This document shows positions 10,481 through 22,899 of a stretch of DNA of 64,000 nucleotides, piece after piece. Numbering within the stretch: the first letter of the stretch is position 1; each line of letters begins with the position of its first letter. The notes beneath the pieces are model-generated. The model ran no database searches. It worked only from the letters and a program-made list of their open reading frames with translations, and was not told where the DNA came from. The stretch is from Hypericum androsaemum (taxonomy: Eukaryota > Streptophyta > Magnoliopsida > Malpighiales > Hypericaceae). The stretch covers positions 14,391,570 to 14,455,569 of the forward strand of contig OZ023186.1 of assembly GCA_963995505.1 (NCBI GenBank). The letters run 5' to 3'. Made by a program: the position numbers and the translations under genes.

Positions 10481-13400
10481 AAATTAACTAAAATTTTTAA
10501 AATAATTAGTGTCTCTATTTTTGATGTCTAATTCTAAAATGTGCAAAGTTTGTACGAACTTGATTCTACTTTTCTTACCAGTTGGGTATGGAAACCTAGA
10601 GGTCTATGCAGTAGGCATTTGGATTAAGAGAAGATCATGTTGCAAGAACAGTGGCGTGAAACGCAAAAGACACTAGCGGTCGAAAGAGAGATGGTGAGCG
10701 CTAGTCGTCAAGGCGAAATATAACTGGCGGTTGCAAGGGCTCTGTCGGCAGCAAGTTTAGAGAAACATAATCTTACATGGAGTGATGCCCTAACGCCAGC
10801 CTCGTCTGGCTCAGGCTTGATATTTTCTTGTTTAGTTTGTTTAGGACTCTATAACAAGATTATGGTTGGTCTTGTTGTATATACTCATGTGTACCAATAT
10901 GATCGTTGTTGCAGAAAAACCTAAAAGTGGAGAAATCATGGCTTAGCAGAGCCCCCAGATGTAGTCAGTTTGACAAATTGGGTCACCAATATTATTTTCC
11001 ATTCTTTTTATTTCGTTGATTTCTCGCATAACTGCAATTTTATTCCTAACAACTTGTATCATAGCTTATAGGTTAAGGGGACGGTGGGAGAGCAATCATG
11101 ATGGGTGAAGAAAAGTCACTAGTCAATAAGTTTTATGAAGCAAACTTTGAGTTTTGGAAGATGCAGATCGAGATTTACCTGTATGGTAAGGATTTGAATC
11201 AACCTCTAGTGTGAAGTCTGAAGACATGAAGGAAAAGGACTAGAAGTTGTTGGACAATTCAAACCCTGCCATGTGTAATCATGGGTTAAAAATTTATCTT
11301 TCAAAAAAAAGTTGCTCGACAAGAAAGTGATGAGCGCGGTATGTTTATCCTTGTCCAAGAATGTCACGTTGCATACAGTTAAAGTGAAGACTAGCAAGGA
11401 GATGCTAAAGATGTTGTCTGAGATGCACGAGAAGTTGTCTGCCGCGAACAAGGTTCACCTGATGAGGAGGTTGTTTAAGCTAAGAATTCCAGATAGTATA
11501 ATGGTAGCCAAACATCTTAACAAGTTTAACATGACGATTGTCTAGTTGAGCTTGGTTGAGATTAATTTCGAAGATGATGTACAAGTCCTAATTTTGTTAT
11601 CTTCTTAACCTCGAAGTTGGAGCGAAATTGTCACAAATGTCTTTCAGCGTGAAAGGTGAAGCTCAAATTTGACGAGGTTAGAGATCTAATTATGAATGAA
11701 GATATTCACATATGCGAATTAGGTATATCCTCTGGATCAAATTTAAGTACAGGAAAAAGAGGTAGGTTAGAGTCAAAGTCGAAGTTGAATCAGAGCGGAT
11801 CGAATAAGGATGACAAGTCAGCTAACGCAAGCACAGACGAGATTGCAAATGCATTCATCTTGATTGTGAGCTATCCATTGGAATCGTGGGTTTTTTATTC
11901 AAGCGCATTGTGATGAGTGTGGAAACACTCATCTTTTGTGTTTATTTTAGAGTAGTTTTACCGTTGTTTCTATTGCTTTTGTTTGTTCTTCATTGTCGTA
12001 ATGTCATTTATCGTGCATTGTTTGTTTTAGTGTAGTCTTATGTTTTTGTTGTATTTTCTTCATGCTAGGAGATTTGGTGAGGTGAAGTGGAGGAAGTGAA
12101 GTCACCTTGGGTCATCATATGCGATTTGATTTGCCGGGAGGAAGGACGCTTAATCGAGACCTCGAAGACGTGGGCGAGGTGGACCTCTTATGACTCCAAT
12201 GCTGATAACTTTCTCATCCGAAGTCCGATGGAGATGAGTGAGATGGCTCTGGAAAGAAGACATCCGAGGCTACAACTTTGTCTCTAATGGTCTTCTTCAA
12301 ATTCGGAGTCTAAGAGGGGAGAACGCTGGATTCAATATCGTGGTCCAATTCTGTCAAGATTTCATCACAAGTGGGCCGAATTTGAAGGCTTATTTTGGGC
12401 CCATTTTGGGCTTTAATTGTAATTTCGTGGCTTACACATTTTGGGGGGAAAATTCTTGTATAAAATCCTTTGCTTGGCTTTCCTTTAGGAGGGGAGATAT
12501 TTTGCTAAAAATACTCACCAACTCCTCCACTAACTTTCTCTTCTTTGGAGAAATAGCTTGACTCTCCATTGTTGGATCTAGGAAGCCATTATTGAAGCTT
12601 GTGTAGGGAACTTGAAGGAAGAATATTGGATGCTTGAAGACCATCTTGAGCTTTCTCTTACTCTCTCTTTTAATGTTCTTGCTTTGCTTGGTTTGTTCAA
12701 TGGATGTGTTGAGTTGTTTGGTGAATATGTGTGAGTAGTTGATTAGTGAGTTTGGTGCCTTGATGGCACCTACTTAGCCAATGGTTTAGGGGGTTAATAT
12801 GCCTAGGTATGTGTACTAGTTAATGAGCTTAATGCTTGATCTAGATTGATCACCTTGATTATGAACTAAGTTAATGTTAATCGCCGAGAGGGGTTAGGAT
12901 TAACGGACCATTTAACTAGTTGAGTAGAAACCTATTGATGAGAGATCACCTTAGGTGACTAGTTGTCCAAAGGATGGTGATTATAGTTGGTGTTTAGTTA
13001 GATTAGATGGCCAATTTGTCGCGAGAGCGTGGTTAGTTCATCTAAGTCTAGTTAAGAATTGATTTAGACTAATTTTTCGCGAGAGCGTTGATTAGTTACC
13101 TTCGAAACATCCGGACCATATCATGAACTTTATAAACCCCATAAGCCATTTGGTTATTTAGGTTGTCATTGGTACCAAGCTCACTCTTGTTTTAAGTGTT
13201 TAAACCTTCGCCTTGTCTAGTTGTAATTTTATTTCAAGTAGCATATTGTGTTTGATATTGACACCTCCATTTCTTATAGTCCTAAACTAGTGGTAGAGTC
13301 GAGTTTGCGGCCTAGCTTAGTCCTTGTGGGACGACAATCCCTTACTTACTCATTATTGCAAAGAGGGGTAAAAATCCTTCCTTTCACATTGTTCCATTCA

Positions 13401-13955
13401 TGGTGTAGCGTAGAGATAATGGAGAACTATACCTCAACTAATTTCAGAAAGGTTCTTCTTACTGATGACGATCATTTGCAGATCTTAAAGAAATGAGATG
13501 TTCAAACCAATCCTCTGAATGGATCTATGTTGTCGTTGAGATGAGTGAGGTATATTCTAAGATTAAAGAGGAATTTGCTTTCCATATGGAAGCTGGATGA
13601 TGAAGCTTATGTGGTGACCTTTGGCTGCAAATCATGAAAAACTACCATCGGAGCTAGGTTAGTGGCTCAAGGAAGAAGGAAGGTACGTTGTACATGCCGA
13701 AGAACACCCGTGATAGTGCTGATCTTGCAGGTGCAACAAGTTGTGCAGATTTGTTGCATAGTCAACTTGGCTGCGTGAGTAAAAAAGGGATAAAGGTTAT
13801 GTGTTCCAAAGGGAAACAATTAGGTCTCAAGCCAGTTGATGTCGGTCTATGCGATGATTATATTTTGCAAAGTAGAAGAGACTGAATTTTTCAAAATGTG
13901 TGAGGTTCCCGAAAGAGTAGAAGTTTAAGTTGGTTCACAGTAATATGTGGGGTAA
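10481..13955 (+). mobile_element. Ty1-copia remnant, copy B (gag, protease, GAG-pre-integrase), interrupted by a solo LTR
   Basis: It is the same family as copy A, aligned from the same 5' point: LTR-like DNA, primer-binding-like site, gag from about 11100 and the zinc-knuckle-less region. The protease start VLDSGA is represented here by VFYSSAL, with DSG changed to YSS. The frame is cut at 11910 and resumes at 13392 (LFHSWCSVEIMENYTSTNFRKVLLTDDD). It continues into a GAG-pre-integrase region at 13550-13955 (WKLDDEAYVVTFG..., LLHSQLGCVSKKGIKVM, VGLCDDYILQSRR). Stops and frameshifts are frequent. No integrase, RT or RNase H follows. Confidence 0.85.
11911..13386 (+). mobile_element. Solo LTR (Ty3/gypsy Tat-Ogre-like) with 5-bp target duplication
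   Basis: The insertion begins TGATGAGTGTGG, ends CCTTTCA, and is flanked on both sides by CATTG (11906-11910 and 13387-13391). Copy A at 7135 shows the uninterrupted site (GCATTGTTCCATTC), which proves the insertion. The body has no coding capacity. It has a TATA-like TTGTATAAAATCC at about 12457 and a 3' part with CTTGTGGGACGACAATCCCTTAC and ATTGCAAAGAGGGGTAAAAATCC, typical of LTR ends in this gypsy group. The size is 1,476 bp. Confidence 0.85.
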
Positions 13956-14743
13956 TATGTGGGGTTCAGTATCAGTGATAAGGCTAAATTTATCAACTGA
14001 ATAATTACTTTTTGTAAAACTAAATAATTGTTTGATGTTGGAGAATTGAATCTAATAATCCAACTACACTTTTCATCTTGAAAAATTGATTGCGCGTTGA
14101 ATCTTGTGCTCTGATGTTGGTTCAACTCAAATGTGTGAGTTAAGTTTCGCCTAAGATATTAATTAGAGACTAATCCAATTATTAAATTGACACCGTTGAC
14201 CTAATTTAAATGTGGGTTGCATTAATTGATCTTGATCAATACAAAGTTAGTTAAAGAAAACTTGTAACGATATATAATACTTACAAAAAATTAATTCTCG
14301 TTTGAATTAAAAATTGCCAATGGAAAATCCATTTCTTTTTTTTTCGCGGTGACCACATTGTACCTTATTAATATAAGAATTTTGAATGCTTTGTTAGATG
14401 CATATAATAGCCAATCCTGTACCCTACAAGTTACAATCTATAAAAAAGGGATGTGATCCGCTAGGAATTGGCAATGGCCGATCAAGCACGTAGATCACAT
14501 TATCCAATTACAAATGTTGGGCAATGCATTGACTATCCCCTTTCATGTTGTCATTAAAGTTAGTGGCCCTCGTTACTCATTATGTACACTTACGTGGAGA
14601 TAATATATGTTTAACTCTTGGGATTATACTAATCAAGGGAGTTATTTTAGACTGAACAAGATCTTTCGATTTCAAGCTCTTGGTAACACAATTGTGTTAA
14701 ATAATTGTTAGAAGAGTTTTGCCACTTTTCATTATTAGAAAAT
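13956..14743. other. Intergenic AT-rich DNA, no gene seen
   Basis: No frame with domain similarity. An interrupted poly-T stretch lies near 14335. The interval may contain degraded transposon sequence that I cannot assign. Confidence 0.5.
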
Positions 14744-15786
14744 GGTAAATTATGCTCAAATCCCTAAGATTTGGCTTTATCAACGATTTAGTCCCTCAAT
14801 TATCAAAATGCATTATAAAATTCCCCATGTTTGGTGTTGTTATACTCTAGAGTCTATCGCTCACGTTATCCACTCCTTTTTTCTTTTTTATCATTAAAAT
14901 GACAAAAATACCCTCAAACAACAAAAAAAAATCATCTCCTTCAACTCTCTTGCCGGAGCTCCACCACCGATCTACCATAACACGGCTCGTGGCAGGGATT
15001 ATTGCACGCTCGCAACCAAACAACAACGTCCAATGCCTCCCCAAATTTGGGTAACCTATTAGATCTCATATTACCTTCCTTGGACGACGGAAAGCTGCCG
15101 GAGCAGGGAAGCTATCGCGGAGGAGAAGATAGAGCACTTGAAGGCAGTTTACGACCTCCTGAAGGAACCTTTTAGAGAGCTTGCCGAGAGTACGACGGAG
15201 AGTATATGAAGTTTCTGGGAAGATAATGGGAAAACTCGTTTTACCTGTAGGGTTGCTAATTCCGGACAAAGAAACGTATGGAAACAGTGTAAAGAAACGG
15301 GTGGAAACGGTGTTTTCGGCGAGTTATGGGAAGGGATATCAGAGTGGATGGAAGGCGGGACCTGCCACACAGAGGTGGTTGTGGCTTCTCCTCCAAAAGA
15401 TTTCTTGGGTTTCTTGAATTTTCAATCGACTTCTCCTCCAAACGATTTCTTGGGTTTATTGAATTCTCAATCGAGTCAAAAAGGTTTTCTATCGGGTAAG
15501 CTTGCTGCTTGGTTCGTTGTATTGACAGGGTTCTTAAGGATGACCGGAAGTTATTCGCCGGAGAAGATCACCAGAAGTTTTGCCGGAAAAGATAATCGGA
15601 GAAGATGATCGAAGGCTGGACAACGATATAATAGTCATTTTAAAGATAAAATAATAATAAATTGACCGATTACTTTAGCGAGGGATTGCAAAGTACAAAC
15701 ACGGGGGACTTTATAATATATTTTGATTATCGAGGGACTAAATGATAGATAAAACCATACCCTAAGGACTTGAGCATAATTTACCC
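14744..15786. mobile_element. Mutator-like non-autonomous element with long terminal inverted repeats
   Basis: The left end GGTAAATTATGCTCAA is repeated inverted at the right end (…TTGAGCATAATTTACC). The inverted repeats extend about 130 bp, including ATTTAGTCCCTC and ATCAAAAT. The flanks TTAGAAAAT (14735-14743) and TTAAAAAAT (15787-15795) form a 9-bp target duplication with one mismatch, the Mutator signature. The interior (14950-15610) is GC-richer, with partly open frames on the plus strand (for example AEEKIEHLKAVYDLLKEP near 15120 and a repeated SPPxDFLGxLNxQS motif at 15389-15472). It looks like captured gene sequence, but I do not recognise the donor. Confidence 0.8.
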
Positions 15787-16199
15787 TTAAAAAATATTTC
15801 AGAAAAAGCTTTATCACCTTTCACAAGTCTTTTCTGGCTTGAACCTAAATTAGTCGATACAATGTCCGGATATAAGGTGGTATAAAACAAAAACAAAATG
15901 TTTAAATCTCGTGATTATACTAACCATCATCTGATTAATTAGAAGGATTCAAAAGGTCGACCTTTTCTATATAGTAAAAAATGATGATGGATTGAGTGAT
16001 GCCTATAATAAAAGTGGCAGCACTATTCTGCTGAAATATGGATTATTGTTTAATCTGGACGACGAAAATTACATGTGTGCAACCCTTCTCCTTATTCATG
16101 TATTTTCCCTATTTTGTCCCTCCTTGTTCATGCATACAACCCCTAATGTCTCGCTAATCTATGCCCATTCTCCTGTAAGAAGCCAACAGATGCTCGGGA
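15787..16199. other. Intergenic; contains one copy of a dispersed GAACCTA...GGTATAAA repeat
   Basis: The segment 15826-15880 (GAACCTAAATTAGTCG ... GTCCGGATATAAGGTGGTATAAA) resembles 20470-20520 and, inverted, 37485-37525. No gene was found. Confidence 0.45.
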
Positions 16200-17852
16200 A
16201 CAGTCTGGTTAGGGACCCACGCCACCTCTGCAATAATGATAAGTAAGAGTTGTCGTACTTAGGGAGCTATGCTAGATGTGGCAATGTGCAGCTAGAAATG
16301 TAGATCTAAAACATATTTATTTTTTTAGTTTTAAATTGGGGTGAAGTGAGTAATCAGAGCACCTTAAACACGTTAGGCAAATTATGGAAAGTAGGGCTGG
16401 GCACTCTTCTAGGAAACCTCCCTAACTAGGCAACCTTGTGGGCTTACTAGGTTTCTGACGGTTCAGGGGTTCTACTATTGCTTGTTACTTTACATTCAAT
16501 CGCGATCCAAAGCAGGTACTGGGGAGAGTCTCCAACCTGTCACGTATCAAGTTTCATCGCACCCGGCTTGTCAAACAGAATGGCTACTCCCTGACGATGG
16601 AACCTCAACCACTAGCCCCACTCTTTAACATAACCCTATAGACAACTTGCATTGACCATCGGCGCCCAGCGTCTACGATCGGCCTACTAGTCTACTCCCC
16701 GGCTATCAATGGTCACCTTACACCCAGTGTTTAGGTCAAAAACTACTAGATCATCTAGTGTGAACCTAATCGAACTAGCGCACCATTGACTATCTAGCTC
16801 GGACTAGGCACATTCAAGGCTAGAAGAATTAAGAAATCTAGTTCGTACGTGCTCTAAGGTTATTTAGCCCATTTTGGTCGCCTAGCTAGTTCGATGCCCT
16901 TTGGGGCAGCTGACCTCCGAGTTCTCTACTCTCGACTCATTCCAAAAGCACAAAATAGATAGATAGAATAAGCCATTGAATATCACAAGAAAGATAAAGA
17001 GGAAGGGATAGAGGGGGTTAGTCTTGACCGACACCCTCGGATCTCGCCCTCCGATCTAGCTCCCGGTCGGCTACCTACCCGAGAGAGAGAGAAGCCTCTC
17101 TTCCTAGCTAAGGGTCTCCAAAAGCACCCATAAATTTAATGTAAGGGGTTTATTTATACAGGTCTTACCCCACTTACCCTAATAGAAAAATTACAAAATG
17201 GTAGCTACACCAAATATATATTACAGTCATTTCGGCAGGAATATTTCCTTGAAGATCCCAAGATGTGGCAACTGGTGGTTTCAAAATATACGTGGCAGCC
17301 AAGGGGAGACAACTTCGCAAGGAAGTCTTCTATAGTGGCAGCCGCCTACCTCAGCTCAGGTAAGCCCGACTATGAGCTCCATGCGGATTGTTCCTTGTTC
17401 ATACGGCGGGGGGGAATGGGAATTAGCATTGTAGTCGACCTTTGAAAATCTTTCATGTGTGCAGACTTCAAGCTTTTGCCTTGTCCTCAACTCCGCGCAG
17501 ATTTTCCTTGATCAATATGACCCCGTGTTATTGACTGCCTTTGACCATCGAACGACAGCTCGTAGTGCACGCTTCGAGGTCATTTTGCGCTGGCTTCACC
17601 ACTCTCTTATGCTGCGCCTTGCATTCTTCATCCCTTTTGGCTCTCGCGTGGACTCATCCTCTTCCTTGTCTCTAATTATGCTCGTTCTCCCTGAATTCCT
17701 CCTAAGGACACAAAAGATTCAACAAATGAGTCCATTGAAAGTAACAAGCCTAAAATAGATGAAAAGACACAAGACTAGGACTAAAAAGACTCAAAACTAT
17801 CTAAAATGACTCTGAAATGGCCTAATAAAATGAGTGTCTTAGACACTCAACA
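16200..17852 (-). mobile_element. Solo LTR, gypsy Tat/Ogre-like, minus strand (left border approximate)
   Basis: On the minus strand the element begins TGTTGAGTGTCTAAGACACTCA, the same palindromic start as the LTR at 11911. It has a TATA box (CTGTATAAATAAACC, near 17150) followed by a leader-like region. It ends in a segment close to CTTATCATTATTGCAGAGG (near 16230), which corresponds to the 3' part of the 11911 LTR. No gag/pol lies on either side, so it is a solo LTR. I could not fix the target duplication, hence the approximate left border. Confidence 0.6.
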
Positions 17853-19750
17853 CAAACCTCCCTTTCCCATTACATTTTGAGATCTACAGTTCCCTAGTTG
17901 TCTCACGCGTTTAGCTATGAGAGTGAAAGAGGCAAAGGAGGTTGGAACAACGTCGTTGCAGGCGAAGGGGAAGGAGGGGTTTGATCAGGTGGAGGCAAAA
18001 CCGCTGCCCCTAAATGTGGTGGAGGATGTGGCCGTTGCGGCTGTGATGGAAGGACCTACCCGGTCATATTTATTTGTAACTATACAGCTTAAGTGCGATC
18101 ATATTTATTTATAACTATGTTGCTTAATTGGCTCCGATCAATTCTCAACTTATCTGATGTGTCGTTGTCGTGTAACTCATGTGGCTTTGTCGTAGACCTG
18201 ATGTGTTGTTGTTCTATGTGTATTGTTGTTTTGTGCATATATTTCGTTATTTTATGTGTGTCGTTATTCTATGCTGAAGGGTCATTGTTTTTGTGTAGGG
18301 CGTTGTTCTGTGCTGATGTGTCATTGTTCCATGTGCGTGACGTTATTCAGTGTATTTATAAACGCCATCGTTTTCTAAATTTTTAAAATTACCTAGTGTA
18401 TTCTCTAATATTACAAGTTTGTATTTCCCTTGCTCGCTTGATGCTACTGGCCCCGGCACCTAATCTAGCCGCTTAAAACACTCACCATATTCACCAAAAA
18501 AAAAATCTAGCCGCTTAAAATATAGGCCGACCTAATTTTTTTCTTGTTGGGTTTGGTGTACTAGTGTTAATTATATGTGTTCTAAACAGAAAAGGGTAAC
18601 AATGTATGAGGACAATTACGTGCTTCGGGTTCATATCGCTCAAGTACATGACTCAACCTAGAAATTTCGACTGTGATGCTTTGTGTATTTACTAGATACA
18701 TCTATCAGATGATATGGATCAATACCTTTATCTATACATTAATATTTATTTTTTCACCAAAAAAATTTATTATTTTCCATTTCTTATGCATTGTGTTCTT
18801 ATTTCATCAATTAAATATTTTATTCTGATACATTTTTTTCAAGTTGCTGTAGTTTAACAATCGACTGGTCTTTCATTTTCAGAGGAGGTGTATGTATAAA
18901 GAAGTTAAGCTCGGTAATCTTTTTAGGTCTATAACAAAATTTCATTTAACATAAAAAATTTATCAGCAAAAGAAAAAAAATCTATCACACTAAGTAGGTT
19001 GTATATACCATGGAACTCAATAAAATTTACTTTTGAAACAAAATCTTATCCAAAATATATATTTATGGTATGTTACTAGTTTATATGTTATGAACATATC
19101 AGTATAAATATGAGAATATTTATTTATAAGCAAATAAAAATTAAAAACAGAACAATAACATTAAGAAAGAAGAAAGACCGATAAAGAAGAAGAAAAAAAA
19201 AGAACTCCTACAAGTGGAAATACAGTCTCCATTTTTCAACCACAAATTAAAAAAACGATTTTTAGATAATAGTTTTGTATTTCAAAGAGGGGAGATAAGC
19301 TTCTTTTTTTTTGTAGAAAGAGGGGAGATAAGCTTGGTAAACTTGAAATCGTACTTAGCAAGTGATTTCTTTTTTTCTCCAACTTGGCCAATATATTGAA
19401 TTGACCCTAAAACATAAACCTGGTCAATATTGCGCCCAATAGTTGAGGTTCTAGATTTAGAGATAGGCTTTAAACCTTGTGCAGATATTTTATCTAAGTA
19501 TCTAGACCGAGACTTTGACAATCTAATATAAGATCCGTTCCCTACCAATGGATCTAGTAGTTTACATAATAATTTTAACCTTTCAATGTAAAATTATTAA
19601 AAATATATATACTCATATTTATCTCCTATCACATATTTAAGATGGGTCCAAGTCTTAATTAGGATCAGGTATGGGTATGGTCTTTATCTGAATTTACTTA
19701 GACCCAATCCAGACCTAGATCCCAACTTCAAAAATTAACCCGTAGTACTC
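17853..19750. other. Intergenic AT-rich DNA, no gene seen
   Basis: The interval includes a Val/Ala-rich 200-bp open stretch (17917-18060) without domain similarity and a TGTTGTT/TGTGTCG-rich low-complexity part (18150-18350). The rest is AT-rich with no recognisable coding sequence on either strand. Confidence 0.5.
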
Positions 19751-19806
19751 TTATCGTATCCTAGAACCAAAAGACCCTAAATCTATAGAGTAGAACCAAA
19801 AGGACC

Positions 19807-20019
19807 CTAGATCTTTAGACTTTGGGGTAGTGTAAGGTCCCACCCACGGGTATGGAATATTTTTTGCCATCCATAATTTCTCCCATGGAAAATCCAAGGG
19901 GAAAAAGAAGCCGAAGCAACAACCCCACTTGTTAGGGTCTGCTTGTCCATTTCCATTATTACACTCTCCATGTTTCCTAGACGATACGTACTTGTCCATG
20001 AAGCTGCCTGCATGTGCAA
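19807..20019 (-). other. Short open frame of doubtful status
   Basis: On the minus strand there is an acceptor-like TTTGCACATGCAG just before a frame reading SFMDKYVSSRKHGECNNGNGQ and then a Trp/Pro/Phe-rich end. No family is recognised. It could be the last exon of a small secreted peptide or chance. Confidence 0.2.
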
Positions 20020-20035
20020 ACATAAGTATCAACAT

Positions 20036-22698
20036 TACTCCTAAGATTAAGTGTTGACCCTTCGCCTTTTGTCAACTTGCTACCAATCAATTTATGGACT
20101 CGAGGCTCTCATTTTATGAAAATCTTGGAGTTAATTAATTATATATTAATAAAGAGGTAGGAAAAGGACGAACTGAATGAATAAGAAAAAGCTAAACTAG
20201 GGTTGCTTTTAGATAGGATATATATTCATATGGATTATTCGTGTAATAATTGAAGGTTCATGCATGGGATTCATGATGAAAAAGGTAGCAGAAACACAGA
20301 TCCTTCCATTAACATCGAGACATTTTATACAAGTTGATGAATGGGAAGTTGCTAAATGAGTTGGGTCCCTGACTGTTAATTATTTCTCAAGTTCAAGCCA
20401 TTAGAAACGCATGAATATTAAATACTAGTTTAAAAGTCTTGCCGTCTTTTATACATTCTATCCAGTTTGAACCTAGATTAGTCGGCCTAGATAGTGTCCG
20501 GACACCACGTGGTATAAATTAAAAACATTTAATACAAGTTGATAAATGGGAAGTTGCTAAATGAGTTAGGTTACATGTCTCTCGATTAGTCATCGTCCAT
20601 GAATCTTGTTTCCTCCTCCACATCATTCTCTTGCCACTCCATACATTTCATGAATAGGGTCTACCTCAACTGTAGTACGATTGTTAACCAATATTGTGGC
20701 TTCAAAGGGCACAACCTCCTATTACTTACTTTTTTTTAGTATAATATGTCCCATTTTCCATTTAGGGACCCATTAAAAACGTGGGTCTTGATTTGTTCAT
20801 GTTATGCTTTTCTGTGCAAGTTGCATCTCTTTATGAAGCAAAGTGTAAAACTTATTGTTGTTGGTATAAATAAAAAAAAACTAAATTTTCAAGGAAATTT
20901 TTAAGTTCAAATTTTGAGAATACAAAATATTATTGGGAGAGATTTTTTTACATGGTCTAACCATGTTCAATTCTGAAATTATCAAGTCCGAAAATATGAT
21001 AGATATAAGAGGAGATATACCAAAGAAATAATGCTAATTTATTTGGATTAGGCCGTAATCATGTCGTTGCTTTAGAGCGTGGAACGTTTCCACGTAAAAG
21101 AGAGGCACTTATTTCTTGTCTGGCCTGGATAGTTAATAGCCAATCAGGACTTGATCTTTAATAATATATCTTTAGCATGTAAATGGAGCCACGTAAACTC
21201 AGATGAGATTCCATGGGCCTGTACTTTAAGATTAATTGTTTAATCATTAAACAAGTGGCACCCATGTTCATAGCACTAATGCCTAACTCCATGAGTAAAC
21301 ATTGTATAAGTCAAGAGGTCGAAATTAAAATTAAAATAAGTATATCCCAAGTCTACTAGATCGTTGTAGAACCAGTTTCGCTACATGCTTTTAGAAAGCT
21401 GCGTTAATACAAGGATAAAGAAACAATTAGTAATGTTGTACAAGCTCGTTTAGGTGTCACGACACATCAAATCGTATCGTAGTACCACGCGTCAATTAAA
21501 ATTGACCCCAGAATGCAGAGAATTATGATCCTATGAAATTTCTAGAACTTGCCAATTAACTTGGTATCCAATGAACATCCCAATCAAAATAATTACAAGA
21601 AAACCAAAACGAAAAGTTGCACAACAAGAAAGAAAAGGACAAGACACCAGCTCGCTTCTAGATTTGCCAAATTTTATCTTCTTGTCCGATTCTGAGTCGT
21701 TTTTAATGTTTTAAGAAAAATATATTAGACCTCGAAGTCTTGCCACTGTAAGGAATAGTTTCCACTTGGCGTGCAAGTCATATCTCACATTATAAGATTT
21801 CACATTTAACTTCGATTTCTCTGGGAACGTCAAATTGTGTGGTCCATATTCTGTTTGTCTTCGCTTCTAGTTGTTGTTGTGTTTCTTCTCTATTTCTGTC
21901 CAAGTCGCACTTAACTGCAGAGCCCATCAACTATTGGGCCAAGATGGAGTTAATAGGGCGACTGGAATTGGCTCCTTGGTAATAAATCCATAAGGGAGAG
22001 CCTGGTTTCCGACGTGATCTAAATTCTTAAAAAACGTTAAGAAATGGTCAAAATAGTAACATATTTCTCAGAAAAAAAGTAATATATTTGGAAATTTCAA
22101 AATAGTAAGAGTCATAAATAAATAGGGTAATAGTGATAGACTCTAAATACCAAATTTGGTCGTCCTCTCCAATTCAATTTTGCACCTGCTGCGTGCATGT
22201 TGTCGCTTTCTTCACCCCCGGTATTTGTAGGAGATTTAGTTAGATTATTATGAGTTTATTTATAAGTATGAAAATTTAATCTACCTAAACCATATTAAAA
22301 AGAATATGTTGATTTTTAATGAACAATCACAAAATAGTTGTAAATATCTATATGATTATCTCAATAGAATTTGATAGTTTGTGCCTTCTATATATATCAT
22401 TTTTATATTCTGTAATAAATTTGGTAGATAGTAGGATATGTCTTTGTACTTTGCTTTTGTTTTATTTGGTAATGAAGTTCTTTTTCCTGTCAAAAAAATA
22501 TTCGGTAATAAAGATTTAGGAAGTCTTTTTGTGCCTCTTTGTCAGAAAAAAAACAACTCGATAGAGAATCCGATGAAAAATCTCAATCGTACGTAATTAA
22601 CCGGGAATTATGACAATATTTCGTTGTCTATAATCTGCTTTCGTCCTCTTTTACGATCTCTATCTCATCGAAACATGTAAAACACAACAGCACCAACT
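20036..22698. other. 2.7 kb intergenic AT-rich DNA, no gene seen
   Basis: No open frame with domain similarity on either strand. One copy of the dispersed GAACCTAGATTAGTCGG...GTGGTATAAA repeat lies at about 20470-20520. A duplicated ACAAGTTGATGAATGGGAAG-like word occurs at about 20330 and 20530. Confidence 0.5.
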
Positions 22699-22899
22699 TT
22701 GAAAAGTTTCATGAAATATATATATCAATTATCAGTCCTTAAACATGCTTGTTTGTTCAAAAAAAATGTAAAACAAGAATTTAAAGCAAACACAAAGTAT
22801 AATATCAAACCCGCAGAACACAAAATTCAATACAAAGAATTCAAACCCTATAATTGTCAAGCACAAACAAGAAAAAAAAAATTATACGGCAAATTTACT

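Larger units (their letters stand above)
8207..10491 (+). pseudogene. Plant mobile domain (PMD) gene remnant split by a hAT element
   Basis: A short first exon-like piece (MDSRSYIDFLRDGGP, 8207-8250) is followed by the hAT insertion. The remainder resumes at about 9577 with pieces separated by intron-like DNA. These are a RWHGKINRRTT-like segment, then VIWIPYTDEIIRKFP...WLARVSLIYF...VEWHYLDRVLRQYG at 9774-10006, then YIHYHDRYMDWYRKITRLFIS at 10098-10157, then EDAVISHK...LPDRQQPVTQF at 10330-10470. This order (W-x-PY, FxxVEWHxxDRVLRQFG, YMxWYRxITRRFI) is typical of PMD/aminotransferase-like proteins (MAIN/MAIL family), many of which are carried by or derived from plant transposons. An in-frame TAG after GQLGTE at 10007 and the hAT insertion indicate that it is not functional. 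Confidence 0.7.
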
